Of a stretch of 64,000 bases of DNA, positions 23,160-35,499 are shown piece by piece. How positions within the stretch are numbered: position 1 is the stretch's first letter; every line of letters begins with the position of its first letter. The notes below the pieces were generated by a model. The model had not been told where the DNA came from. It did not search any database and saw nothing but the letters and a program-made list of their open reading frames with translations. A program made the translations under genes and the position numbers. The stretch comes from Malania oleifera (lineage: Eukaryota; Streptophyta; Magnoliopsida; Santalales; Ximeniaceae), in contig NC_080423.1 of assembly GCF_029873635.1 (NCBI RefSeq), positions 104,079,773-104,143,772 on the forward strand, read 5' to 3'.

Positions 23160-24440
23160 TTTTGAAAGATTTTCCAGGGTTACCTCCTGAGCATAAGGTG
23201 GAATTTGCTATTGATCTATCTCCGGGAACGGTGCTGATCTCTAAGGCTTCGTACAGAATGGCTCCAGTTGAGTTGAAAAAATTAAAGGAGCAATTAGAGG
23301 AGTTGTTGGATAAGGGGCTCATCAGGCCCAGTGTATCTCTGTGGGGCGCATCAGTGTATTTTTTAAAAAGAAATATTGGTCGATGATGATGTGCATCAAC
23401 TATCGGGAGATAAATAAAGTGACGATAAAGAATAAGTACCTGCTACCCCGTATCGATGATCTATTTGACCAACTCGAGGGAACACATGTTTTCTCAAAAA
23501 TCGATCTCCAGTCCAGGTATCATCAGGTGAAAGTTAATTTAGAGGATGTACCAAAGACTGCTTTCCAAACCAGTTATGGCCATTATGAATTTTTGGTTAT
23601 GCCGTTCGGACTGACGAATGCGCCTGTTGCATTTATGGACCTAATGAACAAGGTCTTCCATCAGTACCTGGATCAGTTCATGGTAGTGTTCATTAATAAC
23701 ATATTGGTGTATTCAAAGAGTCCCGAAGAGTACGAGGATCATTTGAGGATAGTGCTTTAGGTGTTGAGGGAAAGGAGGTTGTATGCCAAATTTAAGAAAT
23801 GTGAGTACTGGCTGGAATAGGTGGCATTCCTAGGGCACGTAATATCCAAGGATGGTATTTATGTGGATCTGAGCAAGATGGAGGTTGTAGTGGATTGAGC
23901 AAGACTGAAAAAATGTCCACGAGATCAGGAGTTTCTTGGGATTAACAGGATATTGTTGCCGGTTCATGGAAAGGTTTTCTAAGTTATCGGGCCCTCTAAT
24001 GAAGTTGACTAGGAAAGGTATAAGGTATGAATGGACCGAAGAATGTGAACAAAGCTTTCCAGAGTTAAAGCAGCGACTGATCACTACGCTAGTGCTGACA
24101 ATCCCTTTAGAGGAAAGGAGTTTTGTAATTTATAGTGATGCGTTTCAAAAACGGCTTGGGTGTGTCTTGATGTAGCAAGGAAAGGTTATTGCCTATGCTT
24201 CTCGGTAGCTCAAAGAGTACGAGAAGAATTATCATATGCACGATTAGAAGTTGGCATTGGTGGTCTTTGTATTTAAAATTTGGAGGCACTACCTATATGG
24301 TGAAAGGTGTGAAATTTTCATAGATCATAAAAGCCTTAAGTATATTTTCACACAAAAGGAGTTGAATATGAGATAGAGAAGAAGGCTTGAACTCATAAAA
24401 GACTATGACTGCACCATCAGTTATCACCCTAGGAAAGCTA
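23160..24440 (+). pseudogene. Gypsy reverse transcriptase and RNase H, catalytically dead
   Basis: Conserved reverse transcriptase blocks are legible in order: [65 protein letters not shown] and, at the active site, [10 protein letters not shown] (23687-23716) where FIDDILVYS is expected. Both catalytic Asp codons have become Asn by G-to-A change. The RNase H part (about 24100-24430) carries VIYSDAF and later blocks with TAG/TGA stops replacing Gln or Trp codons. Non-functional. Confidence 0.88.
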
Positions 24441-24442
24441 AT

Positions 24443-25876
24443 GTGGCAGCTGATGCTTTGAATCGGAAGACGGTGGATGCATCACTTTCAGCAGTAGTTG
24501 CCCAACATCATATTAGGATGGACCTGGAGAGGTTTGACATGGAAATGGCGGAAGGGAATCACTCGACGTTTATCGCAAGTCTAGTAATCCAACCGACCTT
24601 GCAGGAAAGGATTAAAGCTACTCAGATGAAAGATGCAGAATTGGTGAAAATTGTGGAGAAAGTATGGAGTGGGCAACAAACAGATTTCAATATCTTAGAT
24701 GATGGGGTTCTTAGATTTCACACCAGACTATGTGTACCTAATGACGCAGAGATAAAAAGGGCGATTTTGGAGGAGGCTCATCGCTCTATTTATATCGTAC
24801 ATCTAGGGAGTAAAAAGATGTATAAAGATCTGTGAGAATCCTTCTAGTGGAGAAATATTGAGGGGGAGATTGCTCGATTTGTGGAACAGTGTCTGATATG
24901 CTAGCGAGTGAAAGTAGAACATCAGAGACCAGTCGGACCACTGCAACCACTTCACATTCTTGAGTGGAAGTGGGAGCACATCTCAATAGACTTTGTCACG
25001 GGGTTACCATCAGCATTGCATAAACAAAACGCCATATGGGTAATTGTGGATTGGTTAACAAAAACTGCGCATTTTGTTTCTATCAGAGTCGGTTACTCCA
25101 TGAATAGGCTAGCAGAACTTTATGTGCAGGAGATAATTAGACTCCATGGCCTGCCTGTGTCCATTGTTTTAGATCTAGATCCACGGTTCACCTCTCGGTT
25201 CTGGAAGAGTTTGAAGGAACCTTTGAGATCTCAACTTACTTTTAGTACTGTATTTCACCCAAAAATTGATGGACAGTCAGAGCGAACGATTCAGATCTTA
25301 GAGGATATGCTGAGGGCCTGTGTGCTAGATTTCAGAGGTAGCTGGATTTGGTTTTTGTCATTGGTGGAATTCGCCTACAATAACAGTTATCAGGCTAGTA
25401 TCGAGATGACACCATATGAAGCGTTATATGGTTGAAGGTGCCGATCTTCAATGTATTGGGACGAGGTTAGGGAACGACAGATTTTGAGGCTAGAATTGAT
25501 TCAACAAACATCTAAGAAAATCAAATTGGTCCGGCACAGAATCAAGACAACTCAGAGTCGACAGATGAGTTAAGCTAATACTCGCTGACGGGAATTAGAG
25601 TTTGATGTGGGGCCTATGATTTTCCCGAGGATAGCTTCGATGAAGGGAGTTATGAGATTTGGAAAAAAAGGTAAGCTAAGTCCTAGGTATATTGGGCCAT
25701 TTGAGATACTAGAAAGAATCGGTCCAGTTGCCTATAGGTTAGCGTTATCACTAGCATTATCCAGGATCCCCGACGTATTTCATGTGTCTATGTTAAAGAA
25801 GTACATCCCAGATCCGTCACATGTAATAAGTTATGAGGCATTGGAGTTTGGAGGTACTTTATCCGCAATTAATTGA
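24443..25876 (+). pseudogene. Gypsy integrase, broken
   Basis: The N-terminal zinc-binding region reads IVHLGSKKMYKDL near 24795-24832. The catalytic core shows ISIDFVTGLP (first Asp), LDLDPRFTSRFW (second Asp; the usual Ser has changed) and DGQSERTIQILEDMLR (Glu). A C-terminal [16 protein letters not shown] block ends at [11 protein letters not shown]. Stops near 24833, 25433 and 25600 break the frame. In intact elements integrase inserts the cDNA into the genome. Confidence 0.87.
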
Positions 25877-26222
25877 TGAGTTTAATGTAACTGTTTAGGT
25901 AAGTATTCGTTTGTATGTAGATAAGTTTTGTGCAGGGTAATTAGTTGAGTGATTAATTGTAAATCTAAATGTGATGGTTTTTATGTTGAGTGGTTTTGAG
26001 AGAATTTTGGTTTGCGCTATTTGTAAACTCCCAGAGCCGTTTATGTAACCATGGTATTCCTCCACCATAAGTGAGTGTTATTAATAAAATTGGGACAAGA
26101 TCACTATATAGGTGGCCACTGACTCTTCTTAGAGTTGGGTAAATAATTTAGTAATTTCCAGAGGAGGTTGTGATAAGTGTAAGTTAACACATTTCGAGGA
26201 CGAAATTTTTATGAGGGGAGAA

Positions 26223-28214
26223 TGTAGTAATTTCAAAATAAATAAATAAATAATTATTAATAATTAATTCATATTATATGTGTGTGTGTGTGTGTGTGTG
26301 TATAAGTCCCTTTAGGATACTTTCCGAAGGAAATTTTGTTTCTTGAGAATCAGAGAGATACCCCCCCCCCCGAAATTTGCCGCACTCTCTCTCTCTCTCT
26401 CTCTCACAGATGTCTCTCCGCCTCTCTCTCCTCAACTCACTTCCTCTCTCCTCAATTTTTCAATGATACGTGTGCCGATTAAAGAACAGAAAATATCCTT
26501 GGATTCCATTTCCAATCACCAACATTTTAACCGGGGTGATTTCGTCGTTAGAACGTCGTAGGCACCACTTTTGGGATAAGGTAAGGGGAATAAAATATGT
26601 CAGTTTATTTTGAAAATATTCCCAATTAAATTATAGTATTCGGTTTCAAGAATAATATATATGATTTTCTGAGTATTTAGGCTTATGGGAATGATAATTT
26701 TGAATTATTATAAATATTTTTGGGGGAATAAATTTTAATTAAATTAAATAGTAGGGTTTTGATTAGATCGGGATTTTTGGGAATAAATTCTAATTAAGTT
26801 AAACTCCAAGGATTTGATCAAATCAGATTTTTTGGGAATATTTTGGAATTAAATTAAATGGTTGGGATTTGATCATATTCATGTTTTTAAAATATATTAG
26901 GGATTAAATTTAAAAATGGGGAATTGATCATACATGCGTTATAATTAAATTTACCAATTATATATTTTGAAAATTCTACAAGCAATTAGTGAAATTATAA
27001 TTATTGAATAAATTGTGTGGCATGAGATTTAATTATATTTTACTGCATAATTGAATCTAAGTATTTTTTTGGAATTATCGTGAAAATGTGATTTGGACTA
27101 TTTGATGGAAATACAGGAAATGTGGTGAAAATTTGAAATGACGGCTGAATGTCGAGATTGATATGACGGCTAAGTGTCGAGTTTTGGTATGACAGTTGTA
27201 TGTCGGGTTTGATGTGATGACTGTATGTCGGGGTTTGCTATGACAGCTAAATGTCAAGTTTTTATATGACATGTTTTATACTGAATTATGAAATGAGTTT
27301 ATATAATAGTTTTTATTACTTAAATTGCATTATATGGTTTAAGAACCATGATGACCAAATGTGATGAGAACACGGTATCGTAGCTAGTGATTGAGATAAT
27401 GCAACCACATTGTTCTAGATAGAAGTTTTGGTATTGAAAAGTCGATTTGGCCATGAAAGGAATGTGTACTCCCTTGGAGTCTAGATCAGGCTAGGTAGGC
27501 AAATCAGACTTGCATACATGAGGTTTGACTTAGCCTGATGAGCCAACCAGGGCTAGGTCCAGTCTTCAGACTGCACAACCCGATCAGGGGGGTTTATACA
27601 TGATGATGTTGTATGTCCAAAAAGGGGTTTCTTCTATGCATATATGTAAATTTATGTAAATGATATTATTTACTAAAGAAATTATATTGCGAAGAAAATG
27701 TGTATTTCCAACTGTATAGGTGTGAGTCATATTATACAAATGTCATATTTGCCAAATAAAGTAAATTAAGTGAGGTGTTTGGTTTCACTAAAACTCATAT
27801 TAGCCCCACACTGATAATAATTTATTCCATCTTACTGAGAAGTGTCTCACCCCATTAAATATACAAATTTTTCAGGACCTTCAGGAAACCGAGTCTAGGA
27901 GCTTCAGGGCGGGACCTAGACAAGTTAGTTGAGAGTGAGTAGTATTGGAACAATATTTTGTTTATATCTGATTGTTTTGGTTATTCGGGGTTGAAATATG
28001 TTTTTGGGGAGATGTTGACGTTGAGAGGTAGTACTTTGGTATGCATGGTTGTAAAAGTATATTTTGTTTCTGCTGTTTGTTTGTTTAAATTAATTATGTG
28101 ATGGTATTACTTTGAACCCCCTGGGGTCGAAGGATATGGTGTGTGTGGTAACAGACATAGTATTTGTGATGTCATTATTATGATTATTTATGAATTAATT
28201 TCAGGAACGTTACA
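26223..28214 (+). repeat. 3' LTR of the gypsy element
   Basis: About 1,992 bp, starting TGTAGTAATTTCA and ending GGAACGTTACA. It aligns throughout with the 5' LTR, including the tandem ~24-bp repeats (27139-27270), the CTGAGAAGTGTCTCACCCC block near 27835 and the CACAACCCGATCA block near 27575. It differs by a (TG)n tract at 26280-26301 and a shorter (CT)n tract. Confidence 0.93.
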
Positions 28215-28248
28215 GTTTAACTCTTTATTTTCTATCTCTAATTGCCTA

Positions 28249-28286
<38 letters not shown>

Positions 28287-28419
28287 CCTTCTCTCTCTTC
28301 TGCTCTCTCTCTCCCCCCCCCCCCCCCCCAATTTTAGTATATTTCTCATCACCTTCCTTCTTTGTCTTTTCCTTCAACGATTTCTATAATTCTATTAACC
28401 CAATTTTCATAACTCTTTA
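28215..28419. repeat. (CT)n and poly(C) low-complexity tract
   Basis: (CT)n runs at 28250-28312 are followed by a C-run (28313-28329). The open frame across it is a microsatellite artefact. Confidence 0.8.
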
Positions 28420-28909
28420 TAAGGGCATGCAATCGGTCGGTTCATCCAATTAACCAAATTGACCGAATTTTTTCGGTTAACCCCACCCCTTAACCAAATT
28501 GACCGAATTGAGCTCTTTAACCGAGCCATACCTGACCGAACCGAATTATCAAGTAATTCGGTTAATCAAATAAAATTAAAATTAATTATAGGAAAAAAAA
28601 TTCGGGTAATTTGGGAATGACCAAATGGGAAGGGAATCTGGGAATGGCCGAATGGAACATTGGATGTTTGGAACCCTAGCCTAAAATCATATTATTTTAT
28701 AATTTATATTTAATTACTAATTAATTAAAATTCGGGTAATTTGGTTAGCCAAATTCTTTTTTTCCATAACTGAACTGAAAATCGAATACCTGAATTTACC
28801 CTATTCTAAAATTGAATCAAACCTAACTACAAATTAACCGAACCGGAGCGACTAAATTCGATAGGTTAATTCAGTTAATTCGGTTAAAAACGAATTATGC
28901 TCACCCCTA
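28420..28909. mobile_element. hAT-like miniature element, copy 2 (490 bp)
   Basis: Ends TAAGGGCATGCA and (reverse complement of the right end) TAGGGGTGAGCA are flanked by ACTCTTTA (28412-28419) and ATTCTTTA (28910-28917), 7 of 8 matching. The interior shares the AACCGAATTGACCGAA and GGTTAATTCGGTT words of copy 1 but not its GC-rich cargo. No coding capacity. Confidence 0.85.
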
Positions 28910-29960
28910 ATTCTTTACACCTTTGAAGGGAGCTAACATAACACCATTCACAAACAATTTATCCTCGCCCTATCTCAATCCACTCTACCATTTTAAAAGG
29001 TATTTGATTTTCTATCAAACATCTTTTTAACAAGTTTGATAGAACCCATCATCTTATCATCAACATCATTTAAAAGATGGTTGATTTTTGGTCAAACACT
29101 TACATAAAATTAATACATGTTTCTATCTCATAGTAATATCTATCCATTATGCATATATGTACAATATATATATATTTTTTCTATAGATATAAAAACTCAT
29201 TTTTCCCATTGGCATTGCCATTAATTATCACATCCTCCAATGAAAAAAATATTAGATCTCAACTAGCTCTTATGTCGCAGTATATTATGACTTTCAAAAG
29301 TCATGGGACTATATAAAATAAGCTACTTACTTGAATCAATTTGCAATTAGTCAAAAACTCAAAATCATGTTCACATAAGTCACTTCGCACAATTATTTTA
29401 TGCAATAACTTATATATATAGGTGAATGATCGAGTGTATTGATAATGAATGAGACTTATATATGAAGATTTTATCTATTCAATTTTTTTTTTTTTTTTTA
29501 AATCACTTAGTCATATTGAGTGATATGTGATCCATATCTTGTACGGATTACTAATAAAAAGATGATGAAGACAAATTCACTAAAAAGTAAAAATATTTGT
29601 CAAAATAGACTATTAAGTGCACTAAATAAAAACCCGCAAAAACGTGATAACATAACAAGGGTGAAAGAGAAAAAGGAAAAAAGAGAAATACCCCAAAATA
29701 AAAGGATTCATACATGACACTTACATGAATATATAATACTTATAGTGTGTGTTTGTATTGACTCTAGTAAGGAGACTTATTAGGCTTCTCTCTCTTCTTT
29801 TGATCTAAGATTTTCAGTATGAACATGTCAAATAATTGCAATGCCAATTGGTCAAATGTGATAACATAATAAGAGAATAAGATAATAAACAAAAATTAAA
29901 AAAATAGAAAAAGAAAGAAAGAAGAAGAAGAAAGAAAGAAAGGCATCAAAATAAAAGGAA

Positions 29961-30007
<47 letters not shown>

Positions 30008-31370
30008 GGTCTATAGGAAGCCTCATTCGGCATGAGCCATCCAACGCAAGATAATTCATCCCCTCTTCCAAACTCCATCCCAACTCCAACCCTAAATTTT
30101 TGAACCCAAGATCTTTAATAAGTCAAATTATTGGGATGCCAAAAATTTAACCCTTTTAGCGAGAGACATTATGAGTTTAGACAAAAATTTGAATCCCTAC
30201 TTGCTTGAACGGCTTACCTTAGTTAGAATTTGACCTACTTTAACTAGTTTTCATTTATACACTTTATACGTGCATATGATACCCTGTTGTATTAAAATGA
30301 GTACAATTTAATAACTTGGGACGACAAATCCTAATATCTTCTTTTGCCGTACAAAAAAAAAAAAAAATATTCGTATTTTCTTTGTTGCGGCCAATTCAAA
30401 CTCAACTTAAAACTCATTTAAAAATAACGGGTGAGGTTTGAATTTAAATTTTACTTACTTAAATTTGAACAAAATTTATTCAAACTCAGGCGTCCAACTA
30501 GACACACATTCACACACACGTTCATTTTCTTGTTCCCTCTTAGCTTTCTTGTCAGACACAAGTCCTGCTAAGCTGTCATTGCTTCATACCCATCTGCATA
30601 TTTGAATCATCATGTGTTAATTTAGCTTTACTTCACTGGAACCCATGCTGCCAAGCTGGTCATAGTGCATGGATCCAAATGGCGTTACTGTCAAAACAGA
30701 GTAATAGAGAAAATCAAATGAGGAAACATAGTTATGAATGTGGTGTTCACTAACAATTCAATTCAGTTGTATGGCCTTCTTACCCATACAGCTTTGGGTA
30801 CGTACGTGATATGGTTCGGAATCTCGGATGACAAAGCCAAGTGGGTCCCATTTACTTGTTCGAATGTGGTTCGGGCCGATGATCATATGACGCTGTGCCG
30901 TTTACCATTGCCCTGTCTGGTTCTGGTTGGCTATACCAGTGCTGGGTGGGCCCCTTACAGGCCCAAATCAACTGCCCTAATCTCGGATTTTGACTCAGCC
31001 TGAGTCACTGCAGGGGGTGAACTCGTCATTCAAAATACGGTCCTTAATGGCAAAAAGGGCTTTTCATGTTTGCTGCACAAACAAAGTCATAAATCAGATA
31101 TCAGCACATGGCTCCACCTGTCCTAATAACTTGATTCTCCAACCACCATAGCTCTTACCAGCAAAACCTCTTCACCTAAATCTCTCTGGCTAAATTTAGC
31201 ACGATTGTTTCGCCTCCTCCAATAATTCCCAACCATTTCATTTTAGATTATCAGTACGCTTCAATTCCATTTGCAGACTCCCTTCTTTTGTTTTATTGGA
31301 TGTCCATGGAGAAAAGAGAAAAAAACTATATGATCATCACATTCCACACCCATCTTGCACTTATTTAATT
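28910..31370. other. Intergenic DNA upstream of the kinase-like gene
   Basis: No gene is supported. It contains an (AT)n tract (29963-30002) and AT-rich sequence; the part nearest the kinase gene (about 30700-31300) is less AT-rich and may hold its promoter. An 89-codon open frame at 30734-31003 resembles nothing I recognise and has no splice or family support. Confidence 0.5.
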
Positions 31371-31378
31371 ACGCAGAA

Positions 31379-31385
31379 TATAAAT
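31379..31385 (+). promoter_or_regulatory. Candidate TATA box of the kinase-like gene
   Basis: TATAAAT lies about 140 bp upstream of the start codon at 31523, a plausible distance for a plant promoter with a ~100-bp leader. This is position and consensus only. Confidence 0.3.
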
Positions 31386-31522
31386 CATTGCAGTGCCTCA
31401 TGATCTTTTTCAGATCAACTTAGATCTACAGCTTTTAGTTCTCCCTAAATATATTCATTCCTGTACTCTTGAGATGTGTTTAGGCATCAAGGAAGAAGAA
31501 GAGGAACCATAATTCTCAGGAG

Positions 31523-33451
31523 ATGGAAGATATCCACAACCTCAAAGTTGTCATTGGATTGGGTTCTGTAGTTGTTCCGCTTGTTCTTTCACTGATAGTT
31601 TACTTTTGCCGCAGAAGAGCAGTTAAAGGTGAGTACACAATTGAGACTGGAAGCTTAAGCTTGGCGGGTGAGGAGAGAGTTGAGGTTGGGAAAGAGGACC
31701 TGATTACCTTTTTGGGAGGGGAGGATCTCACCATCTATGACATATTGGATGCTCCAGGGGAAGTCATTGGCAAATCCAGTTATGGAACTCTGTACAGGGC
31801 CTGTTTGGACAGGAGCAATTTTTCTTCTCTGAGGCTGCTTCGTTTCTTGAGGCCAGCATGCAGTGGAAGAATGAAGGAAGTGGTTTCTGTAATTCAGCTG
31901 CTGGGACAGATAAGGCATCACAATTTGGTTCCCCTTCAAGCATTTTATGCAGGGCCTAAGGGGGAGAAGCTCCTGGTTTTTCCATTTTTCGGATACGGGA
32001 CTCTGGCACAGTTCGTCAGAGGTAAATTGCTTTAGCTTTGTTCATCTTTTTCAGTCTGCGGCATTTTTCTCCTGTTTGGGTTGCTAGGAATTCAAAGAAA
32101 AAAAAAAGAAAATTTTTCTTCAGTTTCTCAGTACCCAGATTGAGATTTTTGGTTTTTTTCTTTCTCAATTAATGGTTAGATGAACTGGGTTCTGGTTTTT
32201 GTGGCTGAAATTGATATTATGACAGAAGGGAATATTAATTGACACAAGATGGTAATACCCTTTTTGACAATTTTGCTTTTTGGGTTTATTTTTTCGGAGA
32301 TTTTATATAATAATTCATAATTTTTTCCTTCTCTGGGTCTTGTTTGAAACATTCTTGTCATTATCTGGTTTGATATCTGCAGTCGAACTCTTACATAATT
32401 GTTTTGGCTTCTTTCGGCTTGCACAGGACATCTCCTGTGTTCCTTAGCAGCATCTAGGTTGAATGTTCTTGTTCAAATAATGTTTCTATTCATGGTGTCT
32501 GAACTGTTATATTACTCGGCCTCTACTAGGCGTTTCCAACTTTTTCTTCGTTGTAATTTTTAATTTCCTTCGTCTGCATTATTTTAGATCTTCCCCTTCT
32601 CACATAGGAAAGTCATTCAGATCTCTCCCTGCTTAATTTATTAACTGCTGGCGTCCACCAGTTCTTCCACTGCCAAATTTTCCGTCTTCCTCCGTAAAGA
32701 ATGACTTCCGTCTGTCCACTTTATGTTTCTCTCTTTCCTCAATCAGAAGTAATGAGCATTCCAACTTACCAAATGGTCAAAAAACTCTTTAGAGTTTTTG
32801 AGTTAAATCCTACTTCATCCTCTTTTTCAATTAACAATACACACATTTTTCATATGGGCAGAAGGAAAAGGTGAGTCTCACAACTGGGACATCATCTATA
32901 GGATCTCCATCGGTATTGCCAGAGGCATGGATCACCTTCACACAGGATTGAACAGGCCCATAATCCACGGAAACCTCAAGTCAAAAAATGTACTATTGGA
33001 TCGCGACTTTGAACCTTATGTCTCGGACTTTGGCCTACATCTCCTCTTGAACCCAACAGCAGCCCAAGAAATGCTTGAATCATCAGCAGCCCAGGGCTAC
33101 AAGGCTCCTGAACTGATCAAAATGAAGGATGCGAGCGAAGAGACCGATATCTACAGCCTCGGTGTAGTACTGCTAGAATTGCTGACAGGGAAGGAAGCCA
33201 TAAGTGAGCATCCCTCCCCAGTTCCGGATTTCTACTTGCCAAACACTATGAGAAATGCAATCCTTAATCATAGAATTACAGAACTGTTTCATCCAGAGAT
33301 ACTCCTTACGCCAAGGAACAGTCAGAGTCCAGTCACCGAAGAGCACATTCTCAAGTTTTTCAGGCTCGCAATGGCCTGCTGCTCTCCTTCACCGTCTCTT
33401 AGACCTGATATCAAGCAAGTTCTCAGGAGGCTTGAAGAAATTGGAAGATAA
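31523..33451 (+). CDS. Membrane-anchored receptor-kinase-like protein, predicted pseudokinase (2 exons, 362 aa)
   Basis: Exons 31523-32021 and 32862-33451 join across a GT-AG intron (split codon G|AA) to give 362 aa. Residues 9-28 form one transmembrane helix followed by a basic stop-transfer CRRR; there is essentially no ectodomain, so this is a receptor-kinase C-terminal half without leucine-rich repeats. The kinase-like domain starts with a glycine-loop relative IGKSSYGTLYRA (82-93). No lysine is recognisable at the VAIK position (SSLRLLRF). The catalytic loop is HGNLKSKN (202-209), with Asn in place of the catalytic Asp of HRD. SDFG (221-224) and YKAPE (246-250) are kept. The pattern resembles plant TMKL1-type and LRR-III kinase-like proteins (from memory). 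It probably acts by binding or scaffolding rather than phosphotransfer. The coding sequence is undamaged. Confidence 0.9.
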
Positions 33452-35265
33452 GAAGTCTGGATTTTTGCAGAAAACCAAAGTTGGGACTGATGGTAATGAT
33501 TTTTGCTGCTGATTTGTGACACACCAATGGTCTCCAATCATTGTGGTTGGTGATCAGGGCCCAGATGATGATCATGAAGGGGACATTGACATAATATTTG
33601 GGTATTCCATGGAAACAAAAGTTTGACAATTGAAGCCACTAGACAGATTATAGAATTGGTGAAATGCACAGACCTTAACAAGGAAAGTTGAACATTTCAA
33701 CCACAACCAACAAGGATTGTGGATTTGCTGATTGTGTTTTCAGGTTAGTTTATTTGAGAATATCAGCAATACAAGATTGTGGATTTGATGGGTTGCTGAC
33801 TTTGATGTGGGTAGGTTAATTTGGGCGTGAATATGTATACCATGGTGGGAAAAAACCAATTACCAACAGTTCTTTTCTTTCTGCATAGAACCTTTTGAAA
33901 TAATTCTAGGGAACCTTCTTCTTATGGGAGCAGACAAAACAACAACAATGAAAAAACAAAACCAGTCACCAGACTCAACACAGCCAAAATAAAGAAAATA
34001 ACAAAGCATAAAATCTCAAGACACTGCAGCTGCTTTCATTTAAACAAAATAGAGAAAGTGAATTAAGAACATTGCTCTCTCTCTCCCTCATAGATAGCTG
34101 GCATGAGAAGGGGGGGGGGGGGTGGGTCGGTGGTAGTTGGTCCTATTATGACAGCAGATTTTGTTTTTTAATGAACTTATTTGGAAGCTAGAAGACTCAT
34201 TTGAGAGTTGAGGCCATATAATAATAATGTTAAAAATAAATTCCCAACTGTCAGCATCAGGACTGCGACGAATCCTTTTATTAATTATGAGTAGGTGCTA
34301 GTCTATTAGCACACTCTTTGAAAAGTTTGGAACTGCAAAATGCAAATCTGCAGCTGATTAATTTATTAGCTTCATCTGTCTGAAATGGAATAAACATAGA
34401 TTGTGTGCTTGAGGATGGATTTCAAGATTTGTAAGTTGAATTTGTGCGATCTTAAACATAAGGTTCTGTTTGAAAATATGAATTTCAAACATTAGAATTT
34501 TGAATTTGTATGAATTTGGGCACGATTCTATGTGATTTTGAACAGTATTTTGTACAAACTCACATATCTAAATTTCTTAAGCTCTCAAACATATAGCAAT
34601 ATAATTTTTGTTGTATATAATTGATGCAAATTTAAATTTAAGGCCTGAACTCTGATTTTCCAAACATATGAATCATACTTTTATATATACCACTGTGACT
34701 AAGTAAGTCTCGGCATAATTGTGCTTGAGGACAAGTAAAAGCAAGATTGATACGAAGCAACTTTTCTCATAGCTTTCATTATGGAAAGTTAAAAACTGAT
34801 TCACTTTTGTCTGTCATGCGTTCTTCTCTTGTCTTCCAAGCTTTCTCCATTAGAAACGAATCAAGGCTTCTCATGTTGGGGCAAACATTGCCTATGGTAG
34901 GATACTAGAATGAAAAAAAAAAAAAAGGAAACATATGCAAGAGAGAGAAAAGAAAAGAAAAGAAATGTAGTGTTTGGAAACATGGATTTTGGATCTTGAA
35001 TTTGGTTTTGAGTGGATTTAGATAAATTTTAAAATAATTTTATATTTATAACTTCAAACATAAGACTTCTTCAAACATTGGGAAAGTGATTTTACTTTTC
35101 TTTCTTGTTATTTCTTATATTGAAAGAAATGGAGCGAATTAAAAAGATAGTTACCCATATTAGTGGGTTGGTTTCTCTTTCTTTCTTTTTTTTTTTTTTT
35201 TTTTTTTTTGCTGCTCACTTGCATGCCTTCCACTATTGGATGAATTGATTTATATTCCAAAAAAG
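33452..35265. other. 3' flank of the kinase gene and AT-rich intergenic DNA
   Basis: No gene is supported. It holds a G-run (34111-34122), AT-rich blocks at 34480-34690 and 34965-35080 beginning with phrases such as TTTGGATCTTGAATTTGG (related to blocks elsewhere in the window), and a T-run (35188-35209). Confidence 0.5.
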
Positions 35266-35492
35266 TATAAAAAATCTGTCTTTTGTATTCTACCCCCTTT
35301 TTCTTTAACCGTCTGTTCCCCCCCCCCCCCCCCCTTTTTTTTTTTTTTTTCCATATACAACAAAAACTTAACTTTGCTATATAGTTTTTTCATCCCCTAG
35401 ACTCAAGCTAACCTCCCTTATTTACAGGATGTTACAAATTTCAAATGCCTCAAATCTCTCTTGGTTGTTTACAATGACAGCTCACGCCAACA
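35266..35492 (-). repeat. Copia LTR (3' end of the element)
   Basis: 227 bp, ending GCCAACA on the plus strand. It contains a C-run and T-run (35319-35350) and the phrase ACAACAAAAACTTAACTTTG shared with the partner LTR at 42021-42254. Confidence 0.93.
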
Positions 35493-35499
35493 CTCCCCC

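Larger units (their letters stand above)
19198..28214 (+). mobile_element. Full-length, inactive Ty3/gypsy LTR retrotransposon (9,017 bp)
   Basis: 5' LTR 19198-21166 and 3' LTR 26223-28214 bound gag, protease, reverse transcriptase, RNase H and integrase, the Ty3/gypsy order. The 5-bp duplication GTTTA is exact (19193-19197 and 28215-28219). The primer site TGGCATCAGAGC (21171-21182) follows the 5' LTR; the polypurine tract GAGGGGAGAA (26213-26222) precedes the 3' LTR, after the motif TTTCGAGGACGAAA. Coding frames are broken by many stops, mostly TAG and TGA where Gln, Trp or Arg is expected, and the reverse transcriptase catalytic aspartates are lost. The LTRs differ at many places, so the insertion is old. 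The end of integrase reads [15 protein letters not shown], as in chromovirus-like lineages, but I see no chromodomain. Confidence 0.95.

Noticed and set aside
30734-31003. 89-codon plus-strand open frame
   Set aside because: No homology recognised, no splice or promoter context of its own; it lies in the upstream region of the kinase-like gene.
31655-31939. 94-codon minus-strand frame
   Set aside because: Antisense shadow of exon 1 of the kinase-like gene.
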